This document shows, in pieces, positions 48,332-60,299 of a stretch of 64,000 nt of DNA. Numbering within the stretch: the first letter of the stretch is position 1; each line of letters begins with the position of its first letter. This DNA comes from Tolypeutes matacus (taxonomy: Eukaryota; Chordata; Mammalia; Cingulata; Chlamyphoridae). Both the position numbers and the translations under genes were made by a program. The notes beneath the pieces were generated by a model. It was not told the DNA's origin and did not search any database. It worked only from the letters and a program-made list of their open reading frames with translations. The DNA lies in contig JAKSZT010020841.1 in the NCBI GenBank assembly GCA_026826555.1, positions 741,939-805,938 on the forward strand, written 5' to 3'.

Positions 48332-51300
48332 ACACAAACAGATATATGCACACCAATGTTCATAGCGGCATTGTTCACCATTGCCAAAAGTTGGAATCAG
48401 CCCCGGTGCCCATCAACAGACGAATGGATAAGCAAAATATGGCATATACATACAATGGAATATTACTCAGCTGTAAGAAGGAACAAAGTGCTAACACATG
48501 GAATAACGTGGATGAATCTTGAAGACCTTATGTAAGTGAAGCAAGCCAGGCACTGACGGATGAACAGTATATGATCTCATTGATCTGAACTGAGGAAAGT
48601 GAGCAGTATCTGATAACCATTTTCTGAAAGATAGGTTAACAAGGGAGAGTAAGAGAAGAGCAGGCTTTGAGCCATCACCCAAATGGACATAATCTATGGT
48701 AAAGGGATAGAGTGTGGTTGCATGTTGGGGGATGGGGCAGATGGATGGTGGTGTTCCTGGGTTTGGTGGTGCAGCACTGGTGGGTGGGTGGATTAGGAAG
48801 TGCTGGTTCAAATTCCCAGGGCATGTAACTGTGAATCTTGACATTCCATGGGTCGGGATAGGGTGGTATCATGGTGCCTGGGGGGCTGGGAGGAAGGGAA
48901 CTGTCAAGATCTAATGGGGTGTTTGGTGGTCATGTGGAAGGTTTTTCATTACCTTACAGTAATGGACACAGGACATAGTAAATATCATCAAAGATATTAA
49001 ATTGTATCATCTAAATTGTAAACTATACTGTAAATCATTGACAATGTTTTAGTTGCTATATTTTGCTATCTGTATAACAGTTATAACAATGGTAACATCT
49101 AAAAAAAGGGGGGGTAATATGGGGTGGGGAAGGGGGCGTGGTTTGGTAACTGGGAGTCTCTGGTACTCTGTGTGTGATTTTGTTGGGACCTAAAACTTCT
49201 TTGAAAATTAAATGAAAAATTGGGATACAATGTGGATTGAGAGGGGGAAGGTGTAATGACACACCGGACATCCGATAACACAGTGATAAACGGAAGGAAT
49301 AATAAAAAAGAGAAAGGAAAAAAAATATTAATAAATAAATAAATATATACATATATATATATATATATATTTTTTAAAGGCATTTCCTTTGCTTTTTTGC
49401 CCATTTTTTTAAACGTCCCAATCTGCTAATTATATTTTGTTTTGTTTTGTTTTTTGTTTGATTATTTTTTTTCTCTCTCTTTTTTTTTTTTCCCTGAGTT
49501 TCCTTAGGTTTGTCTCTTGCACATAAGCTTATCATAGTTGTTTCTTTTTCCTAGTCAGTGTATTTGATTATTTTATGGACAACATGTTCTTGGAGGATTT
49601 GGATCACAGAAGGGTTACAATGGGTACTGCCGGGGATTATTGTTGGGGGATGTCTGGGAGCAGGGTTTCATGGGAATTAGTTCATCCGAATATACATGAA
49701 CGATATACAAAATCGTTCAAAATATCAAAAGATGGGGCATGGTCAAGATGGGTGGACAATCACACAATAAATGAGGGAATCTGAATTCCTAGCCTGGAGA
49801 GCTCTGCCACAGTCTCCAAGGGAGCAGTAATAGTCCTCTGAGTGCAGGGACAGTGTCTTTCAAAGAGGATGACCCACTGGAGTGTTCCTTTTATTGATGA
49901 CTACCCTTGTGAGTCTTTGCTCTTGTAACCGAGACTTAGCCTGCAGTTGTGGGGTGCCTAAGGGCTGCCACCTGAGAGCCTCCTTGTAGTTCAAATATGG
50001 CCTCTCTCTCAGCCAAACTCAGCATATGATTGCATTACCTTCCCCCCAACATGGGACATGACTTCCGGTGATGAGCCTCCCTGGCAACGAGGGATTAATA
50101 CCAAGTGCCAACTGGCAACACAACTGGAAAAAGACCTTGAATAAAAGGGGGAAAAGGTAAAGACAAATGAGTTCAAATGGCTAAGAGACTTCAAAGAGAG
50201 TCAGGAGGTCATCCCAGAGGTAACTCTTACGCACACCTCAGTAGGAGCTCATAGAACATCTAAGTGCCTATCACCCCACACAGAGGGGCTCCTGAGAGCT
50301 CTGGAGACACCCAGGTCCTATATAAAGGGAGATAGCCCCAGAGACTGATGCCTTATCAGTGGGCTCTATTTTGGAATCTGTGCTCCTGAGAGTGACAGAG
50401 TTGGACTCAAATAAGCCCTCCCTGCACATGGTTCATCAGTCCCTTCTTTTTTTTTTTTTTTGCTTACAAAAATGTTATATATACATTTATTTTAAGAGGT
50501 GCTTAGATTACCCAAAATATTACACAGAACCCACTGGGATTCCCATGTTGCCCACCTCCCACACCTCCCACCACATCCCATACAAACATCAGTCCCTTCT
50601 ATTCAAACCTATATGTGATGCTGAAGTTTTTAGGTATACTTTCAGAGACTGGAGCCTCTTGCCTACGTATGTGCCAGGTGTGCATGGAATCTCGGTGGAG
50701 CTGCAACTCCTTCCCTACAGCTCATTGGACTCATCCAAGTCACCTGGCGATGAGACAACGATGGGCAACGGCCATCCCAGGGAATGGAGAGGGCCTGCAT
50801 CTGCAGGCAGGATCATCCCACCCACCATATCCATGGGATATAAGCCCTCTCTCACTTGGAGGTGGAGTGGACATCACCATCCCAGTCCCTTCAGGATTGG
50901 GGGAAGAACTATGGACTAGAATGGACTTGATGGTATTCTGTTGTACACATATGGTGATTCTAGTAATGGAAGAAATTATAACAATGAGGTGGAGCCAGTG
51001 GCCACTTGACACTTTTGGGGCATGGAGGGACAAGCAGTTGAAATACAGGGGTTTCTTTGGGATTTGGAGGTTGTCCTGAGTACCATTGTGGCAACGGATG
51101 TAGGCCATTATAAATCAGCACACACCACTCACCACTGTGTGGGAGAGAGTGTGGACTACTATGTGAACTGTGGTCTATGGTTGGTGGCAAGGCCTCAGGA
51201 TGTGTAAGTCCATTGAGGGTGGTGGGCCACACTTGTGGGAAATGTTTGTGTGGGATGTGGTGGGAGGTGTGGGAGGTGGGCAACATGGCAATCCCAGTGG

Positions 51301-51486
51301 GTTCTGTGTAATATTTTAGGTAATCTAAGCACCTCCTAAAATATATTTATATATTTATATATAAATAACAATTTTGTAAGCAAATGCACATATATGCATA
51401 TATATTTATATATCATTTTACAAATATTGGTATGTATTGTGAAAATATTGATTTTTACCCACAATAAAAAATAAATAAATTTTAAA
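48332..51486 (+). other. Unusually long L1 3' UTR of the young element
   Basis: About 3.1 kb of non-coding sequence follows the ORF2 stop. A terminus-like module ('tgttgggacctaaaacttct', near 49,180) is followed by A-rich and (AT)n sequence (49,320-49,370), then over 2 kb more, and a second terminus ('gtaatctaagcacctcct', near 51,315) with the real tail. Many truncated copies in the window derive from this last part. The region also contains a later minus-strand insertion at 50,448. Confidence 0.8.
50448..50586 (-). mobile_element. Short L1 tail inserted in the young L1 3' UTR
   Basis: 139 bp starting with a T-run and matching the reverse of the young L1 terminus. It is flanked by a perfect 14-bp direct repeat catcagtcccttct (50,434-50,447 and 50,587-50,600). 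It is younger than the element that hosts it. Confidence 0.9.
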
Positions 51487-52776
51487 AAAAGAATTAAATA
51501 TCTATGTAAAATTTTAACTAAAGTTGTAAATGACCTATTTGCAGAATACTATGCAACACTGTTAAAGGAAATCAAAGAAGAGTTGAATAAATGGAAGAAT
51601 ATTCCCTGTTAATGGATAGAAAGACTAAACATTGCTAAGATATCTATCCTACACAAACTGATTTACAGTTTTAATGCATTTCAAATAAAAATCACTACAG
51701 CAGTTTTTACTGAATTGGAAAAGCTAACTATGAAATTTATTTGGAAGTGCAAGGGGCCCAGAATAGCCAAAGATATATTGAAAAAGAGAAATGAAATTGG
51801 ATGGATCACATTACCTGATTTTAAATCATAGTACAAGGCTACAGAAGTCAAAACTGCTTGGTATTGGCACAAGGATAGTCATACTGACAAATGGAACTGA
51901 ATTGAGAGTTCTGAAATAGATCCCCACATATACAATCACCTTATATTCAACAAGGCCACCAAGCCCACTCAACTGGGAGAGAATGGCCTCTTCAACAAAC
52001 GGTGTATGGGTAATTGTTCATGCATATCCAAAAGGATGAGAGAGGAATACCACTTCACACCTTATACAAAAATTAACTCAAGATGGATCAAAGATATAAA
52101 TATAAGAGCTAAGACTATAAATCTCCTAGAAGATAACATAGGGAAGTATCTACAGTATCTTGTATTAGGAATTGGCTTCATGAACTTTACACTCAAATCA
52201 CTAGTAGTGAAAAAAAAATAGATAAATGGGACCTCCTCCAAATTAAAAACCTTTGTACCTCAAAGGGAATTGTCAAGAAAGTGAAAAAAAAAAAAAAAAG
52301 GCTACTCAATCGGAGAAAATTTTTTGCCACCATATATCTGATAGGGGCCTAATATCTAGGATATATAATGAAATCCTATACCTCAAAAATAAAAAGACAA
52401 CCAATTTAAAAAATGGGCAAGTGATTTGAATAAACACTTTCCCAAATAAGAAATACATATGACTAAAAAGCACATGGAAAGATATTCAACATCACTAGCT
52501 ATTAGGGAAATGCAAATCAAAATTACAATGAGATATCATCTTGCATCCATTAGAGTGGTGGCTATTAAAAAAAAAAACAGAGGACTACAAGTGTTGGGGA
52601 GGATGTGTAGGAAAGGAAAGGGAACATTTATTCACTGCTGGTGGGAATGTAGAATGTTGCAGCCATTCTGGAGGACATTTTGGCGGTTTCTCAGGAAGCT
52701 AACTGTAGAACTGCAATATGATCCAGCAATCCCTCTGCTGTATATATATCCAGAAGAACTGAAAACAGTGACATGA
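51487..52776 (+). pseudogene. ORF2: L1 ORF2 C-terminal part, broken, older element
   Basis: Pieces in different frames match the young ORF2: EEYHFTPYTKINSRWIKDIN near 52,040, then HFTLASIRV-like and GTFIHCWWECRMLQPFW, the C-terminal Cys-rich motif. Frameshifts and an A-run at 52,285-52,300 break it. Confidence 0.85.
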
Positions 52777-54020
52777 ACAAATATATGCACCCCAGTATTC
52801 ATAGCAGCATTATTCACTATTCTTGAAAGTTGGAAACAACCCAAATATCCATCAACAGATGAATGGATAAACAAATTGTGATAGATACATACATACAATG
52901 GAATATTACTCAGCTGTGAGAAGGAATGCAGTATTAACACATGGGATAACATGGATGAATCTTGAAGACATTATGGTGATTGAAGCAAGGCAAGCACTGA
53001 AGGGTAAATATTACATGGCCTCATTAAAATGAATTAAGCACATTGAACAGGCTCACAGAGCTAGAGTCTGAAAGATAGCTTTACAGGAGACAGAATGGCA
53101 GAAGAAGGATGTGAGTCAATGCTAATATGGGCAAAATCTATGATAAAGTGGAAGGGTATAGTTGTGCAGTGGATGGGTATGAAAGTGGTGCAGTGATGCT
53201 ATAGGGCTGGCCAGTGTTGTTCTGTGAATATGGTAGGGTGGCAAGGGTAGTTTAGACTGTTCATGGAAATGGGGGAAAAGTTGGGGAAGGGAGCAGGTGA
53301 ACCCTGGGGATTTGTGGGTATGTGGTTGAAACCACAAGCCTGAGAATGTTCTTTTGGCAAATATGGCAGTGGAGGGTTATGAGTTTAAGGTGTTGGATGT
53401 GGGATGCATGCGGGACAAGACATACCTGGGGCAGGCTTCTAGGGAGTGTGTAGCATTCTTCTTGTCATAGTGTGTTGTATTAGGTGGTGGAGACTCACAT
53501 AATGAGCAGGAAGATATTAGACTCCCTCCTGGGGAGTTCTGCTATGATCTCAGATAGAGGGGTGGGAGTCCCTTGAAAGCACAAACAGTGCCTAACAGGG
53601 GAGGAGAGGCCAATATGTCAAGCCCTCAAGTTTTTGCAAGTAACTATGAATCTGGTCCTTCGATGAGTTAATCTTGGTGGTTACCATGGGTCCGGAGGGG
53701 AGAGGGAGGGAGGAATAGAATAGATGGAACATGGGACTTTTGGGGTGATGGAATTGTTCTAAATGATCTTGCAAGGATGGACACAGACCACCTCAAACTT
53801 CATCAAAATCTATAAAAGTGTACCATCCAAAATGTAAACTACAATGTAAATCATTGAACATGGTTAGTAGAAATATTTGAATATTTGTACATCAATTGTA
53901 ACAAATGTACCATCCATATGTAAAATGTTATTAATAGAAGAAAGGGGGAAAGGGAGAGGACATTCTGTATATGGGAATCACCTATATTCTGTACGTGATT
54001 CTTCTGTAACCTAAAGCTTC

Positions 54021-54345
54021 CCTTTTTTTTTTTTTTTTTTTTTTTATATATGTGTGCTTATTTATCTTTTTTTTAAAATTTATTTATTTTTTATTGTGGG
54101 TAAAAATCAAAATTTTCACAATACATACCACTATTTGTAAAATGATATATAAATATATATGCATATATGTGCATTTGCTTACAAAAATGTTATTTATATA
54201 TATATAAATATATTTTAAGAGGTGTTTAGATTACCAAAAATATTACACAGAACCCCCTGGGATTCCCATGTTGCCCACCTCCCACACCTCCCACCACATC
54301 CCACACAAACATCTCCCACAAGTGTGGCCCACCACCCTCAATGGA
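54021..54345 (-). mobile_element. 5'-truncated young L1 tail with target duplication
   Basis: T-run, then reverse young L1 terminus almost identical to 6,355-6,700. Perfect 10-bp direct repeat ctaaagcttc at 54,011-54,020 and 54,346-54,355. Confidence 0.9.
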
Positions 54346-54917
54346 CTAAAGCTTCTTTGAAGACAAAATGAAAAAAATAAGACACTGAGTGAATAAAGGG
54401 AAGAAAATGTCACTGTACATACAGGACAACAAATCCTACAGTAATGAAAGACATAATGTTAACAAATTTTTAATTTTATATTTTTTAGTTTTTTATTATT
54501 TCATACTTAAAAATTTTTTTTTGTATTTTATTTGTTATTTCTAAAACCATCATTATCATATTATTTTCCTATTAATTGTATAGTTTTCTGGCTTCAATTT
54601 TGAAGAAGTTTTGGACCACAGAAGGGTTACAATTTTTGCTGAGGAAAATCATTGGTGCAGGGATTCAGAGATGGGGGATGCATGAGAGGAGGTTCATCTC
54701 ACGTATGAATGTATTCAAGTGTTCATGGGGCATTGTCTACAGTGGGTTGAGATCCACACAATAACCAAGGAAACATCAAATTCATCCTGGAGAGCTCTAC
54801 TACATTCTCTAATGGGACAGCAAGAATCCCCTGAGTACAAGGCAGTGACTAGTGAAGGTGGATGGACCATTGATGAACCCTTGATTGTGATGACTGAACT
54901 TATGAACCTTTACTTTT

Positions 54918-55138
54918 TTTTTCTTTTTTTAAAAAATTTTATTGAAGTACATCATTCATACATAAAAAATAAGTGTAGATTGAAAGTTGTGAACTTACAA
55001 AACAAACAGGCATAACATCATACAGGGCTCCCACACATCACCCCACTACCAATACCTTGTGTTATGAAACATTTGTTAGAAATTATGAAAGAATATCATC
55101 AAAATATTACTACAGTACTAACTATAGTCCATACCTTA
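54918..55138 (-). mobile_element. Short LINE tail of another subfamily with target duplication
   Basis: Starts T-rich, then 'ttttattgaagtacatcatt', a different L1-like 3' end. Perfect 11-bp repeat cctttactttt at 54,907-54,917 and 55,139-55,149. Confidence 0.8.
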
Positions 55139-55639
55139 CCTTTACTTTTGAAATTAAAACTTAGCATAGTATTATAGGGTACCTAAGCATTACCTCCTGA
55201 GAGCCTCCTTGTTGATCAAATGTGGCTTCTCTCTAAGCCAAAACTCATATGAATGCATTAACTTCCCCCCCAGCACAGGACATGATTCCAGGGATGACCC
55301 CCTCTGCACCAAGGGATTACTACCAAGCACCAACTAGCAATGCAACTGGAAAAAGAACTTGACCAAAAGGGGGAAAAGGTAATGACAAATGAGTTCATAT
55401 GGCTAAGAGACTTCAAAGTGAGTCAGGAGGCCATTTCAGAGGTTACGCTTATGCACATTTCAGCAAGAACTCATTGACTGCTAAAGTAAATACTACCTCA
55501 AATAGCTGGGCTCCTGAGAGCTCTGGAGACATCCAAACACTTTAGTCAGGGCAGATAGCTCAGGAGTTTGGTGCCCTGCCAGTGGGCCCTACTTTGGAAG
55601 TTACGCTTCCCTGTGTGATAAAGTGGATACTTGTATAAT

Positions 55640-58400
55640 ATTGTACAATATTTACAACAGACTCTGGCTCATACATGCTCAATTTTGTAAGCTAATAATA
55701 CAATTTTTTTGACCAGTAGGTTCATTACCTTTCTGGTATTTGAAAGAATTCTAATGTGGCCTTAGATCTTATGGCCTGCAGGAAGATTGGAGATTTTGTA
55801 ATACAATGAGAAGGAAAAGAGTCATAAGAATTATTCATGTAATTTCAGAATGGCAGAAGAGCTGTAGCCTCACATATAAAATACTAGCATGTAGAATTCC
55901 ATAAGGCACCAAGAAATTTGGAAGGAGGCATGGGTAGCATTAAATAATTATTTCACAAATTCATCTTAAAAACAAATCCTGGTGATATGCCATAGAGATT
56001 AATTGTTTGCCTCTGGTACCCTCTAGAGAGTTTTATTTTTAATCTTTTCTAATCCATAGGGAATAATAACTGGGGAATTTAAGATTGCTAGTTCCAAGGA
56101 GCTTAATTATGGCATAAAGTCTTAACTCTAATTTCACACTTTCTGACATCTTTAGGGTCAAGGAGGAAAAGTCTGTCCATCAGATTTCTCAGCTAGAAAT
56201 AGAATCTGGTTATTTGAAAATGGAAATGAATTTATTATCTAAGCAAATATTATTTTAAAAAGTATGTCTAATTCAGTCTCTCTAAGTAGAGAACATTTAA
56301 CAGAATCCATATTATGATGCACTTACGATGTGAAATACTTCCTTTGGCATTAAGAAATGGTCATTGGGAAATTGGAGCAATTTCATATGTACTCCAAACA
56401 TACAATCACATCTATTAGTGTATGAAAGAATACAGACTAAACAAAATGCTGTATCATTTCCTTATTTATTTATCTTCTAGCCTTTGTTTTCCTCCTTCTT
56501 TCACACCAATTTCCTTAATGTAATCTAGGAAAAATGACCATGGAGATGCTCCTTAAATGTCACCTTAATTCTGAAGGTTGAATTAATATGTTAATGAGCT
56601 GGTCATTGGGAGTCATGGACATGTAAAGAATTTCTGCTGGAGAAAGGAAATATATTCTTTTAAATTTTCCATTGGGTTTCCCAAAACGTAGTTTCCCACT
56701 ATTGGGCTAGAAAATTTTGAAGTAAATTTCCCAAGTTTATTTTCTTCATTTAGCTCTGGGTCAAATAAATCACATATTTTTGATTAAGTGGAGGAGAAAA
56801 CTTAACTTCAGGACCACTCTTTATATCTATTTCTTTAAATTTAGTCCAAGTTATGGGAAAAAATCAGCTTCTGTGATTTCTAGTTCAGCCACTCTTCACT
56901 TAATTTTTATTGTACATATATTTGAAGTCAGATATGTACTCCTTCTGACATCTAGGACCTCATGTTCCCCGACAAGATTGCAGAGGACCTCACTTGGGTA
57001 AATATATATTACTGATAGAATGAACTAAAAAATGTATGTTACATAGTATCATAATAAGTAGATCCATAATTGGAAAGAGTTTATTAATTTTTTTTAGGAA
57101 ACAGGTGTTAATTTCAATAGAGCAGTCAGCATTTCATTGAATCTATTTCAAAGTTCATTAATCACCTAACATATTAGAACATTTCAATTCTACTGTTGGA
57201 ATAAGTGTGGAGAACCAAGTAAAGTTTCTTTTGATGTTGAAATGATTTTTAATCAGTGGGCTTCATTGAGGTATTTAACATTTGGAACAATTTGAAAATA
57301 GTATTTTCCTTATAACTCATATAAACAGTGTTTGATATCAAGATTCCCTTTCGCTGCATGTAATATAAAATAATTTTCCTCTATTACTCTTTTCCCAGGG
57401 GATAGACAAAAAAATGTGTACTTTCATGAATATGAAATATAGTGGCAAATGGACAAGGGAAACTGCAGCACAGTGTCAGAGTTCATTTTCGTGGGATTGT
57501 CAGATCTCCCTGAGCTGACTGTCTTCCTCTTCCTGGTCTTCTCATCTATGGAGTCACAGTGATGGGCAACCTGGGCATGATCGCAATGATCCAGGCCAAC
57601 TCTCAGCTGCACAACCCCATGTACTTTTTCCTGAACCACTTGTCCTTTGTGGATTTCTGCTACTCTACCATTATTGTGCCAAAAATGCTGGCCAATATCT
57701 TATGCAAGGACAAAGCTATTACGTTTCTGGGTTGCATAGTACAACTCTACTTATTTTGTACTTACGCAAACTCAGAGGTCATCCTCCTGACTAAGATTGC
57801 CAATGACCACTTTGTAGCCATCTGTAACCCACTGCTCTACATGGTGATCATGTCCCGGAAGCTCTGTATGGTACTAGCATCTGCCTGCTATCTCTGTGGA
57901 GTGGTGTGTTCTCTGATACACATATGTTTAGCTTTTGATATCCCATCCTATAGATCAAATGTGATAAACCACTTCTTCTGTGATTTACCCCCTATCTTAT
58001 CTCTTGCTTGCTCTGACGTGTCTATGAATGAACTGCTGTTGATCATTATATAACCACTTGCTACGAGATCATCCCTATCATGGTAATCCTCACCTCCTAT
58101 TTATTTATTCTCATCACCATCCTGAGGATTTGCTCTGCAGAGGGGAGGTACAAAGCCTTTTCCACCTGTGCCTCACATTTCACAGACATAGTTGTCTTCC
58201 ATGGAACAATTCTTTTCATTTATTGCAGGCCCAATTCTGATTACAATCTGGAAACTGATAAAGTGGCCGAAGTGTTCTATACTGTGGCGATTCCCACGCT
58301 GAACCCCCTGATCTACAGCCTGAGGAACACAGTCGTCAAAGAAGTTTTTAGAAAAGTGGTGAGGTTGAAATTACTTTCTGAAAGGCCAATTTCTTAGCTG
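55640..58400. repeat. Tandem duplication, copy C (diverged, shorter)
   Basis: The upstream flank aligns with copies A and B at 'tacctttctggtatt..' and 'cctgcaggaag' (55,727-55,785 vs 26,007-26,065 vs 9,018-9,070) and at 'accatggagatgctccttaa' (56,537 vs 27,110). The match then runs into the OR. The left part of the unit is missing, cut at the junction with the older L1. Downstream similarity is lost after the OR. Confidence 0.65.
57449..58397 (+). pseudogene. Olfactory receptor pseudogene, copy C
   Basis: Class II OR, OR5/OR8/OR9-like. It opens [19 protein letters not shown] at 57,449 and loses 4 nt near 57,540. It then runs open from 57,559: [39 protein letters not shown], and a DRY-type motif degraded to [18 protein letters not shown] follows before a second frameshift near 58,050 (TAA at 58,051). 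The last frame reads [12 protein letters not shown] and [18 protein letters not shown], stop at 58,395-58,397. Its lesions differ from those of A and B. The reading start is the Met conserved in all three copies. Confidence 0.92.
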
Positions 58401-59025
58401 ATCTCAGGTTTTCGAAAGGAAGCTTCAAGGAGGAGCTTGTGTTTTAGTAGATGTAGATGAAATGGCAAAGAGGGAAAAACATTAAAGTCTACAGGGCTGT
58501 TTATGCTTCTTTCATGTCTTCCTGTCTTTGACCTTTATTTTAAAATCCCCTTTACTTGATAGAACATAGTAAAAAATGTGTCTGTCATCTTTGTTTCTCT
58601 TCTTTGATCCCTAAGTGTTTTGAGGGGTTTTGTGGACAGTAATGTTAAGCTTCAATTTTTTGGTTTGAGGTAACACAATACATCTCTTCCAAATTCACAT
58701 AAAGAGTCATTTCTTTACATGGCCCTTAATGAATCTTGGTGGTTGTATTGAATTGACGTCATTTTTCTTTAGGGAATCAATACACATTTGTGTCATAATA
58801 TATAACTATTCTTGAAAATTTGGAAGGAATTTCCCATGTGCTTAAGTGAACTTGCAGATATTATTTTAATTATTTTTGCTTAATTCCCCTTTTTACTATT
58901 TTTTTATTGTAAGGTATAAATTTTTGAAAATTAATAAAACCTTCTCATGTTTAAAATGGAGATAATACTAATACTCTACCTATTCCTTTAAGTTGTAATA
59001 AAAATTCTATAAATAATTTGTTTGA
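58401..59025. other. Spacer, nothing recognised
   Basis: AT-rich sequence downstream of copy C. No gene or named repeat. Confidence 0.4.
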
Positions 59026-59039
59026 ATTCTTACTGATGG

Positions 59040-59397
59040 AGAAGTGGATGTGGCTCAAGCGATTGAGCTCCCACCTACCACATAGGAGGTCCTGGGTTCA
59101 GTTTCCAGTGCCTCTTAAAGAAGATGAACTGGCGAGACACGCTGATGTGGTAAGCTGAGGCAACAAGATGATAACACAAGAAACACAAAGAGGAAAACAT
59201 AATGAGAGACACAGTAAAGCAGGGAGCGGAGGTGTCTCAAGAGATCAGGTACTTTCCTTTCACATGGGAGGTCCTGGGTTCAGGTCCCCGTACCTCCTAA
59301 AGAAAAGGAAGACAAGCACACAACGAACAGACACAGCAAATGCCAACAACGAAGGAGTGGAGAGAAATAAAGAAATTAAATAAATCTTAAAAAAAAT
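59040..59397 (+). mobile_element. DAS-type SINE with two tRNA-like heads
   Basis: First head: 'gaagtggatgtggctcaagc' with B-box-like 'gtcctgggttcagtttcc' (59,090-59,107). Second head: 'gtgtctcaagagatcaggta' with 'gtcctgggttcaggtcccc' (59,271-59,289). A-rich end. Target duplication attcttactgatgg (59,026-59,039) and attcttaatgatgg (59,398-59,411), one mismatch. Head-to-tail dimer structure, distinct from the single-head SINE at 20,853. Confidence 0.85.
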
Positions 59398-59629
59398 ATT
59401 CTTAATGATGGATATAGTAGAGTGTAATTGATTAATGCACTAGCTGCTGTTATTAGTATTATTTTTACTTTTACTTGTTGCTCTATATTTCACCTTAATT
59501 CTTGTTTAAACAAGTACATCAGATAATTCATTTCATACCTTGTACAAATTTCCATGACTTTGTTAATGTTTTGGTGTTCTGTGATATTATTTTAACCATT
59601 CTCTACATTTCTAATTCTTACTCATTACA

Positions 59630-60060
59630 TTAGATTCCTGTGGCTCCTGAACAAATTACCACAAACTTGGTGGCTTAAAACAACATATATTTATTTCTCA
59701 AACTGCTGGTGTCCAGAAATATGAAGTCAGTATACTGGGCCAAAATCAAGGTGTCTGCAGGATTTCACTCTATCTTGGGTCTCTAAAGGAGACTCCATGC
59801 ATTTCCTCTTCATTCTTCTGGTGCTGCTGGCATTCCTTAGCTTGTGGCCTTATCACTGCAATATTCAAGGAATCTTCAAATATTTCTCTGCTCCATCTTT
59901 ACAAAGCTGCCTTCTCTGTGTGTGTATGTGTGTGTGAATGAAATCGCCTTATTCCTTTCACTTAGAATACAGGTGATGGTATTTTGGCCACATAATCCTA
60001 AATAATATCCCCAACTGAAAAGACTTAATGTAAGCATACTTGCAAAGAACTTCTTCTAAA
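59630..60060 (-). repeat. MaLR/MLT1-like LTR
   Basis: Contains 'acaaattaccacaaacttgg', then 'tggcttaaaacaac', 'aaaatcaaggtgtctgcagg' and 'agcttgtggccttatcac': a reverse-complement MaLR LTR pattern. (GT)n at about 59,919-59,935. Confidence 0.65.
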
Positions 60061-60299
60061 TAAGGTAGCATTTAAAGGTTCCAGTGATTAATAAACATTT
60101 TATTTATGGGGAGGCAGCATTTTCAAGCTTAATACACCAATCCAATTTTTTAAAAAATCAAATCATAATTTGCTTTTCCTACATTCTTACACTTTTAATA
60201 CTACATTCATTTTCTCACCCCCACATATCATTAGGTGATTGTTATTGTCTGCATTTTAAATAAGGTCACTTAATTATATGCAACATTGATCCTTGTTGC

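Larger units (their letters stand above)
41961..51486 (+). mobile_element. Young full-length L1 nested in the older L1
   Basis: Starts 'gagaggggccaagatggc', the canonical L1 5' end, and ends in an A-rich tail with AATAAA after 51,465. A 16-bp target duplication flanks it: aaaagaatcaaatacc (41,945-41,960) and aaaagaattaaatatc (51,487-51,502), two mismatches. Length is about 9.5 kb, of which 153 bp is a later insertion with its duplicated target. 5' UTR about 1.8 kb, ORF1, ORF2, 3' UTR about 3.1 kb. Both ORFs have stops, so it is inactive, but it is clearly better preserved than its host. Confidence 0.9.
51487..55635 (+). mobile_element. Older L1, 3' part (end of ORF2 and 3' UTR)
   Basis: Continues ORF2 from the point broken at 41,960: 'aactaaagttgtaaatgacc..' to HCWWECRML near 52,638 and a stop at about 52,776. 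The 3' UTR runs to about 55,635 and includes two minus-strand L1 tails (54,021; 54,918). Similarity to the young L1 3' UTR ends at the level of 50,385, so the last 1.1 kb and the poly(A) tail are missing. Confidence 0.85.

Noticed and set aside
48491..48914. Frames on both strands in the L1 3' UTR, including Pro/His-rich products
   Set aside because: Non-coding L1 3' UTR; the frames vanish in the related older element at 53,100-53,350, where a different frame is open.
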